DNA of 64,000 nucleotides from JACQPU01 sp039961715 (GTDB lineage: Bacteria > Bacteroidota > Ignavibacteria > UBA10030). Position numbers and translations under genes: made by a program. Numbering within the stretch: the first letter of the stretch is position 1; each line of letters begins with the position of its first letter. Positions 52,713-61,306 of this stretch are shown here, piece by piece. The notes below the pieces were generated by a model. The model was given only the letters and a program-made list of their open reading frames with translations. It was not told where the DNA came from and ran no database searches. The stretch lies in contig JABRVW010000042.1 in the NCBI GenBank assembly GCA_039961715.1, positions 1 through 64,000 of the forward strand, read 5' to 3'.

Positions 52713-53906
52713 ATGAAACGGTTACTGATGGTTCTCGGAATGCTTGCACTTGTGCCTGTGCTCGACACACGCACGTCGGACGCAATCGCCCACACGCAGT
52801 CTTTCACCATGGGCGTCCGGTTCGGGCATGCGGGCTATTTCTACAGCGCTCTTCGTCCATATGGAGAATGGATCGAGATCGGAACGGGGTTCTACGGCTG
52901 GCGTCCCGTCCGTGTGCGGTCGGGGTGGCGGCCTTACCTGCACGGTCGATGGGTATGGACGGATTATGGATGGTACTGGGCTTCCTACGAGCCTTTCGGC
53001 TGGGCTGTATTCCACTACGGCCGTTGGTACTATGATGATTACTACGGATGGATCTGGATTCCGGACGACGTCTGGGGTCCGGCCTGGGTTGAATGGCGAT
53101 ATGACGATTACTACATCGGGTGGGCTCCCCTGCCTCCTTATGCAACGTTCAGCATTTCCGTCGGCATCCGGTTTACGACCCAGTGGTATGCCCCGGCGCG
53201 CTACTGGTGCTTCGTGCCTTTCGGCCGGTTCACAGCGACGCGGGTCGACGGCTACGTGCTCCATGAAAGCACGACCCGGCGGCTGATCCGAACAACGCGT
53301 TCCGCGGTGCGCTATGAAGTCGATCGTGATCGCGTGATTAACCGCGGCGTTGACCGTGAAATCATCGAGCGGCGCGGGAACACGAGGATTCCGAGGGCAG
53401 ACGTTGTTGAAACACGTGATCGCCAGGAGCGGATCCTCCGAAACGGCTCGCAGGAACGGATCGAGGTTCACCGGCCCAGCCGGACTGACCTGGAACGAAG
53501 CGAAGATCGGATTGAGGCGCGAAAGCTTGAACGGAAGACAACACTGAATCTTGACCGTGTTGATCGTAGTCAGAGATCGGATCAGGGGTATGAGCAAGGG
53601 GAAAGCAAGACTGAACGCCCCAAGCGTCGTACGCCTACGCTGGAACCTGAGCGAAGGTCTGCCGTAGAACGCGAGCTTTTTCGGCCTCAGGATCAAGGCA
53701 TTCAGAGGCGCACTACACCACCATCTGACCGTCGTCAGGCACCAAGCGAATTCCGGCGCATCAGACCTGAACAGCCGTCGGTACAGGGACGGGGGGGATC
53801 AACGGATCAGAGGCGGCCTTCGATTCAACGTAGAGAAGGATCGTCAGAGCAGAGGCAATCTTCTGGGAGGACGCAATCGGGGAGCAAGCGGGGAAGGGAG
53901 AGGTGA
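52713..53906 (+). CDS. Secreted DUF6600-type protein with basic low-complexity tail
   Basis: 397 aa from the ATG at 52713 (GAGAGG upstream), beginning with a signal peptide (LLMVLGMLALVPVLDTRTSD). Residues ~45-165 are very rich in Trp and Tyr with repeated hairpins (GEWIEIGTGFYGWRPV, GRWVWTDYGWYWASYEPFGW, DDYYGWIWIPDDVWGPAWVEW), the DUF6600/YXWGXW-like pattern. From ~190 the chain is hydrophilic and extremely rich in Arg, Glu, Gln and Ser (~200 residues), probably disordered. It is transcribed opposite to all neighbours, from a sigma54-type promoter. Function unknown; probably periplasmic or surface-located. Confidence 0.85.
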   Translation: MKRLLMVLGMLALVPVLDTRTSDAIAHTQSFTMGVRFGHAGYFYSALRPYGEWIEIGTGFYGWRPVRVRSGWRPYLHGRWVWTDYGWYWASYEPFGWAVFHYGRWYYDDYYGWIWIPDDVWGPAWVEWRYDDYYIGWAPLPPYATFSISVGIRFTTQWYAPARYWCFVPFGRFTATRVDGYVLHESTTRRLIRTTRSAVRYEVDRDRVINRGVDREIIERRGNTRIPRADVVETRDRQERILRNGSQERIEVHRPSRTDLERSEDRIEARKLERKTTLNLDRVDRSQRSDQGYEQGESKTERPKRRTPTLEPERRSAVERELFRPQDQGIQRRTTPPSDRRQAPSEFRRIRPEQPSVQGRGGSTDQRRPSIQRREGSSEQRQSSGRTQSGSKRGRER

Positions 53907-54018
53907 GATTGAAGGATTGAAGGATTGAAGGATTGGAGGATTGGAGGATTGAATCATTGAATCAATGGCTCAATGAATCAATGGCTCAATCAATCAATGA
54001 CTCCTCAATGACTCAATT
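53907..54018. repeat. Phased octamer array (14 units) between convergent genes
   Basis: Starting on the base after the DUF6600 stop, 14 consecutive 8-nt units run without a phase break to within 6 nt of the msrA stop. The first five are GATTGAAG/GATTGGAG. The later ones are CAATGGCT, CAATGAAT, CAATCAAT-like, so the left half reads ATTGA and the right half TCAAT. An internal stem can form (ATTGAATCATTGA with TCAATGAATCAAT, 12 of 13 pairs). It may serve as a bidirectional terminator. No spacers, so not CRISPR. Confidence 0.88.
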
Positions 54019-54023
54019 TCTCC

Positions 54024-54596
54024 CTATTCCAGTTTCAGCTTTTTCAGCTTCGGTCTGATCACAAACGTGCAGTATGGAGCGTTGGGGTTGTTCTTGTAGT
54101 AATCCTGATGGTAGTTCTCGGCCTCGTAAAACTCCTTCAGAGGCTCGATCTGGGTCACAATTGGACCGTCAAACTCCTTCTGTACCTCCTTCAGCGACTT
54201 TTCCGCGGCCTTGCGCTGGGCGTTGTCATGATAAAAAATGACTGATCGGTACTGGGTGCCGACGTCTGCGCCCTGCCTGTTCAGGGTCGTGGGGTCGTGA
54301 GACTTCCAGAACATGGCAAGAAGCTGCTCGTAGCTTATGACCGACGGATCATACGTTATTTGTGCCACCTCGGCGTGCCCGGTCGCGCCTGAACAGACTT
54401 CTTTATACGTCGGATTCTTTGTCGTCCCGCCGGCATATCCCGCCACGACACTCTGAACACCCGGCAGACGTTCGTAAACGGCTTCTACACACCAGAAGCA
54501 CCCGGCACCAAAGGTGGCTGCCTCAGTTTTCGGCATGGGTTGTCCTTTCGTTATTCCGACCAGGAGGGTCAGGAGAAGTGTGAGTGGGGATTTCAT
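54024..54596 (-). CDS. msrA: Exported peptide-methionine (S)-S-oxide reductase
   Basis: 190 aa. The MsrA signature FGAGCFWCVEAVYERLPGV is at residues ~28-47 with the catalytic Cys in GCFWC; GATGHAEVAQITYDP and FWKSHDPTTLNRQGADVGTQYRS follow. The N-terminal ~20 residues (LTLLLTLLVGITKGQP) form a signal peptide, so the enzyme probably repairs oxidised methionine in the periplasm. MsrB is not adjacent. It converges with the DUF6600 gene across the octamer array. Confidence 0.96.
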   Translation of the reverse strand: MKSPLTLLLTLLVGITKGQPMPKTEAATFGAGCFWCVEAVYERLPGVQSVVAGYAGGTTKNPTYKEVCSGATGHAEVAQITYDPSVISYEQLLAMFWKSHDPTTLNRQGADVGTQYRSVIFYHDNAQRKAAEKSLKEVQKEFDGPIVTQIEPLKEFYEAENYHQDYYKNNPNAPYCTFVIRPKLKKLKLE

Positions 54597-54713
54597 AGCA
54601 TATCAGTTGACCAACATGGTTTTGTTTTGAACGACCGTGTTGTCGGACCTGTCCGTACTGTAATCTGACAAATGCAGATGCCACTTGCAAGTTGTAAACC
54701 GGATCTCCACCCC

Positions 54714-54758
54714 ACCTTTCCAAGGTACATATGTTTAACATAGATACCTTGGAAAGGT
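54714..54758. repeat. 45-bp near-perfect palindrome between rluD and msrA
   Basis: Outer arms ACCTTTCCAAGGTA and TACCTTGGAAAGGT pair over 14 bp without mismatch. The centre is a second palindrome (TATGTT-T-AACATA), giving about 20 of 22 possible pairs. It begins 22 nt after the rluD stop but lacks a T-tract. A 10-bp palindrome ACTTGCAAGT lies ~25 bp to the left. The remaining spacer (54597-54779) shows nothing else. Confidence 0.85.
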
Positions 54759-54779
54759 ATGTCCATGGACTGAAGGAGT

Positions 54780-55766
54780 TCAGCCCTTCCAGCCAACGGT
54801 TCGAAGCACGGACACCATGTCATCCGGAAGGGGTGATTCAAACATCACGCGCTTGCCCGTTGAGGGATGTACAAACCCAATCGTTCGTGCATGGAGGGCC
54901 TGGCGTTGGAGGGTCTTCAACAACGCAACCGCCTGACGCTCATCCTTGCCCGTCAATCCCCCCCACGAGGAGCTCCTTCCGCCATAGGTCGGATCCCCGA
55001 ACACGGGGTGGCCCGCGTGGGCCAGATGAACCCTGATCTGATGTGTTCGGCCGGTCCTGAGCTTCAGCGCCAGCAAGGTCAGGAACACAAATGTTTCGAG
55101 CACACGGTATTCCGTGACCGCCGGCTTTCCGTCTGCCGACACGGCAACTTTCTTGCGGTCCTTCTTGCTTCGTCCCAACGCGGCTTCGATGATACCCGAT
55201 TGTTCTCTGAAGCGGCCCCAAACGATTGCCCAGTACTCGCGATCCACGGTTCTGCGCGCGAACTGCTTCGCCAGGATGTGATGGGCGCGGTCGTTCTTTG
55301 CAACGACCAGCAGGCCCGTCGTATCCTTGTCGAGCCGATGCACAATGCCGGGACGCATCTCGGTGTTGACCGACGACAACGAGCCCGTGTGGTGGAGAAG
55401 GGCATTAACGAGCGTTCCCGTATAATTGCCATACGCCGGATGGGTCACCATGCCCGCGGGCTTGTTTACTACAAGCAGATCGTCGTCCTCGTATACAATG
55501 TCCAGCGGAATCTCCTCGGCGACGGCTTTTGGACGCGGAGGACGTGGAAGAATCACGTCAATGACTTCGCCGGGAGAGACCGAATGGCTTGACCGGACGG
55601 GCCTGCCGTTGACCCTGACCAACCCGTCACTGATGGCCTTCTGCACCTTGTTGCGTGTGGCGTTCTGGATCTGGCGCGTCAAATAGATGTCCAGCCGCTC
55701 CTTTGCCTGTTTCGGGGAAACGACCAAACGGAGGGTTTCGCGGATGTCGGCGGTGTCATCCGCCAT
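54780..55766 (-). CDS. rluD: RluD-family 23S rRNA pseudouridine synthase
   Basis: 328 aa. An N-terminal S4 RNA-binding domain (ERLDIYLTRQIQNATRNKVQKAI, VNGRPV) is followed by the pseudouridine synthase core. HRLDKDTTGLLVVAKND contains the catalytic Asp; VYEDDDLLVVNKPAGMVTHP and LKTGRTHQIRVHLAHAGHP are the other motifs. It modifies helix 69 (or related sites) of 23S rRNA. It lies 11 nt after lspA, as in many bacteria (ileS-lspA-rluD order). Confidence 0.95.
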   Translation of the reverse strand: MADDTADIRETLRLVVSPKQAKERLDIYLTRQIQNATRNKVQKAISDGLVRVNGRPVRSSHSVSPGEVIDVILPRPPRPKAVAEEIPLDIVYEDDDLLVVNKPAGMVTHPAYGNYTGTLVNALLHHTGSLSSVNTEMRPGIVHRLDKDTTGLLVVAKNDRAHHILAKQFARRTVDREYWAIVWGRFREQSGIIEAALGRSKKDRKKVAVSADGKPAVTEYRVLETFVFLTLLALKLRTGRTHQIRVHLAHAGHPVFGDPTYGGRSSSWGGLTGKDERQAVALLKTLQRQALHARTIGFVHPSTGKRVMFESPLPDDMVSVLRTVGWKG

Positions 55767-55777
55767 GAGTGGTACCG

Positions 55778-56440
55778 TCAGGAGGGAAAAGAGGACTGTC
55801 CCGGTGCCGACGGGCCGTCCTTCATTGCATCACGCGTACCAGGGGCCACTGGAGAGCCTGGGGAGTCGGCCGCGTAGGACACGCTCGGCTCGCCGGCTTT
55901 GGTGAATTTACGGTGGAAAACCAGAAGAATCAGAACACCAAGAGAAACGGCCGAGTCGGCCACGTTGAACACCGGCCAGCGGCTGATGTGGAATCCGAGG
56001 ATGTCGAGGTTGAAGAAATCGATATCCACAAAGTCCACGACCTTGCCGTAAAACAGCGGACCCTCGCCGAAGATGACGCCGTAGAACACGCGATCGATAA
56101 GGTTTCCGATTGCGCCGCCCAGAATCATGGCAAGCGACAGACGAATCGGAAAGGCCTCGTCGCGGATCTTATGGAGATAGATGAAGATGCCGATGCTTGC
56201 AAAGAGGGAGAAGATCGTCAGGAAGAGTTTTCCTCCCACATCGATTCCAAAAGCCATTCCCGGGTTTTCGATGTATGTCAAACGCAGAAAATCGCCCAGG
56301 ATGGCCCTGCTGCTGCCGAGCGGGACACCGGGATGATACAGGCCAAGGAACGGAAGCGAAAAGCCCTTGACGAGCAGTTTCGCAACCTGATCGACCACGA
56401 CAATGGCACCAGTAATGTACAGGATGCGCATGGGAGCCAT
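55778..56440 (-). CDS. lspA: Lipoprotein signal peptidase II
   Basis: 220 aa. Four membrane segments. The two catalytic Asp lie in GGAIGNLIDRVFYG and FNVADSAVSLG; NPGMAFG is the conserved first block. A longer loop before the last segment and a ~40-residue Ser/Pro-rich C-terminal tail extend it beyond the usual ~160 aa. It cleaves lipoprotein precursors such as the DUF4249 and coiled-coil lipoproteins of this window. It is between the DksA-like gene and rluD. Confidence 0.95.
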   Translation of the reverse strand: MAPMRILYITGAIVVVDQVAKLLVKGFSLPFLGLYHPGVPLGSSRAILGDFLRLTYIENPGMAFGIDVGGKLFLTIFSLFASIGIFIYLHKIRDEAFPIRLSLAMILGGAIGNLIDRVFYGVIFGEGPLFYGKVVDFVDIDFFNLDILGFHISRWPVFNVADSAVSLGVLILLVFHRKFTKAGEPSVSYAADSPGSPVAPGTRDAMKDGPSAPGQSSFPS

Positions 56441-56459
56441 ATGCGAAGACCGCCCTACC

Positions 56460-56963
56460 TCATTTTCCTCTCTTCATCTTGCAATCCACGCACAACTGTG
56501 CATGGGGAACCGCCTCCAGCCTCTCCTTTTCGATCAATTTTCCGCAGTCGTTGCAGAAACCGTAATCCCCCTTGTCGATCCGTTTGAGCGCATCGTCCAG
56601 GTAGTTCAGGAATTTTCCTTCCCGCGACGCGAACAGGAACGTTTTCTCGCGCTCCATCGTGTCGGTGCCCTGCTCCATATGAAGCGAGTATGCCGAATTC
56701 TCCTGCGTGTACTCACCTGTGGTCGAGTCCATGATCGTCGCCCGCAAGGCTTCTAATTCCTCCAAAATCTCCTTGCGCTTTTCCATGATGATCTGGCGGA
56801 AGTGCTCCAACTCGGCTTTGCTGTACCCCTTGCCTCGCACAGGGGCCTTCTCCGGAGCCGGTTTCGCCTTCACGGAAACGGTTTTCACCCGCTGAACCGT
56901 CTGTTTCTTTGCTTGCGCGGTCTTTTTCACCGTTTTTGTCTTCTTCACAGCCTTTTTTGCCAT
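56460..56963 (-). CDS. DksA/TraR zinc-finger protein with Lys/Ala-rich N-terminal tail
   Basis: 167 aa from the ATG at 56963, preceded by AAGGAGAGG. Residues ~1-47 are Lys/Ala/Val/Thr rich (AKKAVKKTKTVKKTAQAKKQ), resembling histone H1-like bacterial tails. The rest is a DksA-type coiled coil (FRQIIMEKRKEILEELEALRA) and a C4 zinc finger (YGFCNDCGKLI, LCVDCKM). The usual DxxDxA tip of DksA is not evident, so it may not act like E. coli DksA on RNA polymerase. It follows ileS by 67 nt. Confidence 0.9.
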   Translation of the reverse strand: MAKKAVKKTKTVKKTAQAKKQTVQRVKTVSVKAKPAPEKAPVRGKGYSKAELEHFRQIIMEKRKEILEELEALRATIMDSTTGEYTQENSAYSLHMEQGTDTMEREKTFLFASREGKFLNYLDDALKRIDKGDYGFCNDCGKLIEKERLEAVPHAQLCVDCKMKRGK

Positions 56964-57030
56964 CGTCCTCTCCTTCCAGATTCGTACGCCGCGACGGAAC
57001 TTGGTCGCCGACCTGTGCAAACCTACAAAA

Positions 57031-60000
57031 TTAATTCACCTTTTCCAAGAAAATCTCGCATGGCTCCCCGTTGACATCCACGGCCGCTCCTCCGCCGCCC
57101 CGTCCGTCCTCAGCCCTTCCCAACTCCACTGCGAGCGTTTCCTGCATGATGTACGATTTCAGCTCTCCAATCGCATGCGCGAGACGGTCCGACGAACGAA
57201 AGGAAATCCTGATCCGGTCCGTCACTGCAAATCCGGAATCTTTCCTCAGGTTCTGAATCCGATTCACAAACTCACGCGCCAATCCCTCGTCAATCAGTTC
57301 GTCATCAAGCTGTGTGTCGAGCGCAACCGTCACCGGACCGTCCGACTCCACGATCCATCCTTTCAATTCCTCATGCAGAATCTCCACGTCATCCCTGGTC
57401 ACCGTCCATTCCCCGCCGTTTCCGGAGATCCTCACGCTCCCCTCCGCCACCAGACGGCCAACCTGGGCCGGCGTGAATTCCCGGATCGCCCCTGCCACTT
57501 GCTGGACAGCCTTGCCGAACTTTGGTCCCAGAGTCTTGAAATTCGGCTTTGCCCTGCGCCGGACAATGCCGGAGTCTTCCGTGACAAACTCGATCTCCCG
57601 CACATTGATTTCCTCCAAAATCACCTCCCGCATCTGCTCGATGCGCTTCCGTTCCTTTGCCGAGGTGACCGGAATGAGAATCTTGCGCAGGGGCTGCCGG
57701 ACCTTGAGGTTGGATTTCTTCCGCATGGCTCTCACCAAACCCACGATCGTGATCGCCAGTTCCATTCGTTGCTCAAGCTCCGGATCGATCAAATCCCTTG
57801 CGGGCGCCGGCAGGTCGGAAACGTGCACAGAAACGGCGGGATTCTTCTTCGTCACCGAATTCAGGTTTCTGAAAATCTCCTCGCTCAGGAACGGAGCAAA
57901 GGGAGAGAACATCTGGGTCACCAACATAAGACATTCGTAGAGCGTCTGGTACGCCGCGGTTTTGTCGTTCCCTTGTTCGCTTTTCTCCCCGGGGCGGGCC
58001 TTCGACCAGAACCGCCGCCTGTTCCGACGCACGTACCAGTTCGAGAGCCGGTCCACGGTGAATTCCTGCACTGCCCGCGCCGCGCGCGTCACGTCGAACG
58101 CGTCCATCCACTGAATGTACGACGCAAGAAGCGAATTCAGCTCGGAAAGGATCCAGCGATCGATCTCCGGGCGTTCGGAAACAGGAACCGGATCCTCTGC
58201 ATAGGTGAATCCGTCGATGTTTGCGTAGAGAGCGAAGAAAGCGTACGTATTGACCAGGGTGCTGAAGAACTTCCGCTGAACATCGCCGACGGCATCGGGA
58301 TCGAACAGGGTCGGACGCCAGACGGGGCTGTTGGAAACGAGGTACCAGCGCGTAGAATCGGCACCGTAGGTCTTGATCAACCCGAAGGGGTCGACCGTGT
58401 TGCCCTTCGACTTTGACATCTTCTGGCCGTGCTTATCCAGAATCAGCTCGTTCACGAGGACGTTCCGGAACGCCGCCTTCCCAAACAGCGAGGTGCCGAT
58501 GGCATGCAGGGTGTAGAACCATCCACGGGTCTGGTCGATCCCCTCGGAAATATAATCCGCCGGATAGGATCGTTCGAATTCCTCCCGATTCTCGAAAGGA
58601 TAATGCCACTGGGCGAAGGGCATGGAGCCGGAGTCGAACCAGACATCGATCAGCTCGGGTGTGCGCGTCATCGTGCCGCCGCATTCACAGGCAAAACGGA
58701 CCTGGTCCACAGCCGGCTTGTGGAGATCGAGGGTTGAGGGAACGTTCTCGCCCTTGCGGAGCTCTTCAACGCTTCCGATGCACTTCTGTTTTCCACAGTC
58801 GGCACATATCCAGATGGGAAGGGGTGTCCCCCAGAACCGGTCACGCGAGAGTGCCCAATCCTTGTTTTCTTCAAGCCAGTTGCCGAATCTTCCACTCCCC
58901 ACCTCGGGAGGCACCCAGTTGATCGAGGCGTTCTGTTTGACCATTTCGGCAGCATAGGATGTGGTTCTGATGTACCAGGATTCGCGCGCATAGTAGAGCA
59001 GCGGCGATCCGCACCTCCAGCAATGAGGATAGCTGTGAAGGTACTGTTCCTTTTTATAGAGAATCCCGCGCCGTTTTAGATCCGCAATGATCTCGGGATC
59101 AGCTTCCTTCACGAACTTGCCCGCGAAATCCGTCACTTCAGGACCGAACTCACCCGACTTGTTGACCGGATGAATTGTGGGAAGCCCGTATTTCTGACCG
59201 GCCTGATAGTCATCCTCACCGTAGGCCGGGGCCATGTGGACAATACCTGAACCATCCTCGGTTGTCACAAAATCCGCTTCCACGACATACCATCCCCTTT
59301 CTTTGACGGGATGGTAGGAATACAGCCGTTCGTACTCCCTGCCCGCGAGCGCGGACCCCTTCATCGAATCTACAACTTCATGGTCGTCGCCCAGAACTCC
59401 CAGTCGGGCTTTGGCGAGGATCAGCAGTTCGCCCTTGTGCAGGACCTTCACGTAGTCCACGTGCGGATGGACGGCAAGGGCAACGTTCGAGATCAGGGTC
59501 CAGGGTGTTGTGGTCCAGACAAGGAAAAACGTGTTCTCCTCTCCCTTAACCTTGAGCTTGACGTAGATTGAGGGGTCCTTGACGTCCCTGTACCCCTGGG
59601 CGACCTCGTGGGAAGAGAGCGGTGTTTCGCACCGCGGACAGTATGGCTGGATTTTATAGCCCCTGTAGATAAGCCCCTTATCAAAGAATTGCTTCAGGGC
59701 CCACCACACGGATTCGATATAGTTGTTCTCGAATGTGACGTACGGATGTTCGAGATCCACCCAGTATCCCATGTGCCGCGTCAGCTCTTCCCATTCAGTT
59801 TTGTACTTCCAGACCGACTTGCGGCATTCCTCGTTGAATTTCGCGACGCCGTACTCGACGATTTCGTCCTTGTGTCTGATGCCGAGGGATTTTTCGACTT
59901 CGATCTCCACCGGCAGGCCGTGCGTATCCCATCCTGCCTTGCGCGGCACCTGGAATCCGCGCAGGGTTTTGTAGCGGCAGACCAGATCCTTGAGCATCCG

Positions 60001-60201
60001 GGCCATCACGTGATGAATGCCGGGCTTGCCGTTGGCGGTGGGAGGTCCTTCGTAGAACACAAAGCGGGGCTTTCCTTCGCGCGAGGTGATGCTCTTTTCA
60101 AAGATCTTCTCCTGATCCCAGAACCGGAGGATTCTCTGCTCGAGGTCGAAGTAGTTGAGCTTATCGGAGAGGGAGGGAAACATGGGTGTTGCGTTCTTCA
60201 T
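57031..60201 (-). CDS. ileS: Isoleucyl-tRNA synthetase (long type)
   Basis: 1056 aa from the ATG at 60201; a TTG-free upstream frame exists to 60234 and an ATG also at 60183, so the exact start is uncertain by a few codons. The HIGH-like motif lies in YEGPPTANGKPGIHHVMAR. The editing domain is in the middle, and KMSKSKGNTVDP is present near residue 600. The length and the PGIHH form fit the eukaryote-like IleS2 class, some members of which are mupirocin tolerant, rather than the ~930-aa E. coli type. First gene of the ileS - DksA-like - lspA - rluD run. Confidence 0.96.
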   Translation of the reverse strand: MKNATPMFPSLSDKLNYFDLEQRILRFWDQEKIFEKSITSREGKPRFVFYEGPPTANGKPGIHHVMARMLKDLVCRYKTLRGFQVPRKAGWDTHGLPVEIEVEKSLGIRHKDEIVEYGVAKFNEECRKSVWKYKTEWEELTRHMGYWVDLEHPYVTFENNYIESVWWALKQFFDKGLIYRGYKIQPYCPRCETPLSSHEVAQGYRDVKDPSIYVKLKVKGEENTFFLVWTTTPWTLISNVALAVHPHVDYVKVLHKGELLILAKARLGVLGDDHEVVDSMKGSALAGREYERLYSYHPVKERGWYVVEADFVTTEDGSGIVHMAPAYGEDDYQAGQKYGLPTIHPVNKSGEFGPEVTDFAGKFVKEADPEIIADLKRRGILYKKEQYLHSYPHCWRCGSPLLYYARESWYIRTTSYAAEMVKQNASINWVPPEVGSGRFGNWLEENKDWALSRDRFWGTPLPIWICADCGKQKCIGSVEELRKGENVPSTLDLHKPAVDQVRFACECGGTMTRTPELIDVWFDSGSMPFAQWHYPFENREEFERSYPADYISEGIDQTRGWFYTLHAIGTSLFGKAAFRNVLVNELILDKHGQKMSKSKGNTVDPFGLIKTYGADSTRWYLVSNSPVWRPTLFDPDAVGDVQRKFFSTLVNTYAFFALYANIDGFTYAEDPVPVSERPEIDRWILSELNSLLASYIQWMDAFDVTRAARAVQEFTVDRLSNWYVRRNRRRFWSKARPGEKSEQGNDKTAAYQTLYECLMLVTQMFSPFAPFLSEEIFRNLNSVTKKNPAVSVHVSDLPAPARDLIDPELEQRMELAITIVGLVRAMRKKSNLKVRQPLRKILIPVTSAKERKRIEQMREVILEEINVREIEFVTEDSGIVRRRAKPNFKTLGPKFGKAVQQVAGAIREFTPAQVGRLVAEGSVRISGNGGEWTVTRDDVEILHEELKGWIVESDGPVTVALDTQLDDELIDEGLAREFVNRIQNLRKDSGFAVTDRIRISFRSSDRLAHAIGELKSYIMQETLAVELGRAEDGRGGGGAAVDVNGEPCEIFLEKVN

Positions 60202-60261
60202 GAAAAGGGGAAAAGAAAAATTCAAAATGAACAAAGGGAAAGAGAGGGCCGGTTTTCGTTT

Positions 60262-61110
60262 TCATTTTGATCCTTTTTCCCCGTCCATTCTCCTTACAAC
60301 CTCTTTCATGACGGCGGTCATGCGAGGCTCTGCTTCGTTTGCTGCCGCAATGACTTCTTCCAGTGAGACGGGCTTCAGGGTTTCCGGGAAGCATTCGTCA
60401 GTCAGAATGGAAAACCCGAGCACTTTTATCCCCATATGCACGGCCACGATGTCTTCCGGTACGGTGGACATGCCGACGGCATCTGCCCCAATCGTCTGGA
60501 GGAACCTGTATTCTGCCCTTGTTTCGAGGCTCGGCCCCTGCATCGCGGCGTAGACCCCTTTTTGAACCTTGATCTTCAGGCTTTTTGCGCACTCCTCTGC
60601 CAGGGCGATCAACTCCCTGTTGTAGGGTTCGGACATGTCGGGAAAGCGCGGGCCAAGCGCATCGTCGTTGGGTCCGATAAGAGGATTGTCTCCAAGGAGA
60701 TTGATATGGTCGATGATGATCATCAGGTCGCCGCGACGAAAATCCCTGTTCAGCGCTCCTGCCGCGTTCGAAACCAGAAGCGACCGGACGCCGAGAAACT
60801 TCATCACGCGCACGGGAAACGTAATTTGCTGAAGCGGGTACGCCTCGTAGTAATGAAACCTCCCCTGCATCGCCACGACCGGCTTTCCAGCCAGCTTCCC
60901 GAACAGCAGGCGCCCGTGATGTGATTCGACGGTTGAAACGGGAAAATGCGGGATCTCCCCATAATCGATCGCCACCTCGGTCTCCATCTCCTTCGCCAAT
61001 CCTCCCAGCCCGGTCCCAAGAATAATGCCGATCGGGGGTTCTGACGACGTTTTCGTGCGGATCACCGCCACCGCTTCGTCGATCTTCCTTCTCAAGTCTG
61101 ACTTCTGCAT
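60262..61110 (-). CDS. Purine-nucleoside phosphorylase
   Basis: 282 aa from the ATG at 61110; an earlier ATG at 61122 falls in the T-tract of the divIVA terminator. The trimeric PNP pattern is clear: GIILGTGLGGLAKEM (phosphate loop), STVESHHGRLLFG, MQGRFHYYEAYPL, SNAAGALNRDFRRGD and VYAAMQGPSLETRAEYR (base-binding Glu), with DAVGMSTVPE. It splits inosine/guanosine (and deoxy forms) with phosphate. It lies 60 nt upstream of ileS. Confidence 0.95.
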   Translation of the reverse strand: MQKSDLRRKIDEAVAVIRTKTSSEPPIGIILGTGLGGLAKEMETEVAIDYGEIPHFPVSTVESHHGRLLFGKLAGKPVVAMQGRFHYYEAYPLQQITFPVRVMKFLGVRSLLVSNAAGALNRDFRRGDLMIIIDHINLLGDNPLIGPNDDALGPRFPDMSEPYNRELIALAEECAKSLKIKVQKGVYAAMQGPSLETRAEYRFLQTIGADAVGMSTVPEDIVAVHMGIKVLGFSILTDECFPETLKPVSLEEVIAAANEAEPRMTAVMKEVVRRMDGEKGSK

Positions 61111-61120
61111 GGGCCAAAAC

Positions 61121-61145
61121 AAAAAAAGAACTCGTGGGGGAGTTC
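61121..61145 (-). terminator. Rho-independent terminator after divIVA
   Basis: GAACTC, a 7-nt loop, GAGTTC and then seven T residues on the minus strand. It lies ~160 nt after the divIVA stop and just before the purine phosphorylase ATG, with the nonamer array in between. Confidence 0.8.
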
Positions 61146-61194
61146 ACTCATTCACAGATTCCCGCTGATGACGCAGATGCAATCGCTGATTGCA

Positions 61195-61266
61195 GATTAC
61201 GCAGATTGTGCTGATTGCGCAGATTGCGCTGATTGCGCTGATTGCGCAGAGAACACAGATTGTCGA
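61195..61266. repeat. Nonamer array between divIVA and its terminator
   Basis: Eight consecutive 9-nt units (GATTACGCA, GATTGTGCT, GATTGCGCA, GATTGCGCT and so on; the last two degenerate), with looser copies to the left from 61157. The period of nine stays in frame and gives a spurious plus-strand ORF of repeated Ala-Asp-Cys. Lies in the 3' untranslated part of the divIVA transcript. Confidence 0.85.
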
Positions 61267-61306
61267 AGCCTCACATCATTCACCTATCAGAGTCAATCGA
61301 TCCACT

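Noticed and set aside
53907..54018. Possible CRISPR array
   Set aside because: Units are 8 nt with no spacers and no cas genes; it is a simple phased tandem repeat.
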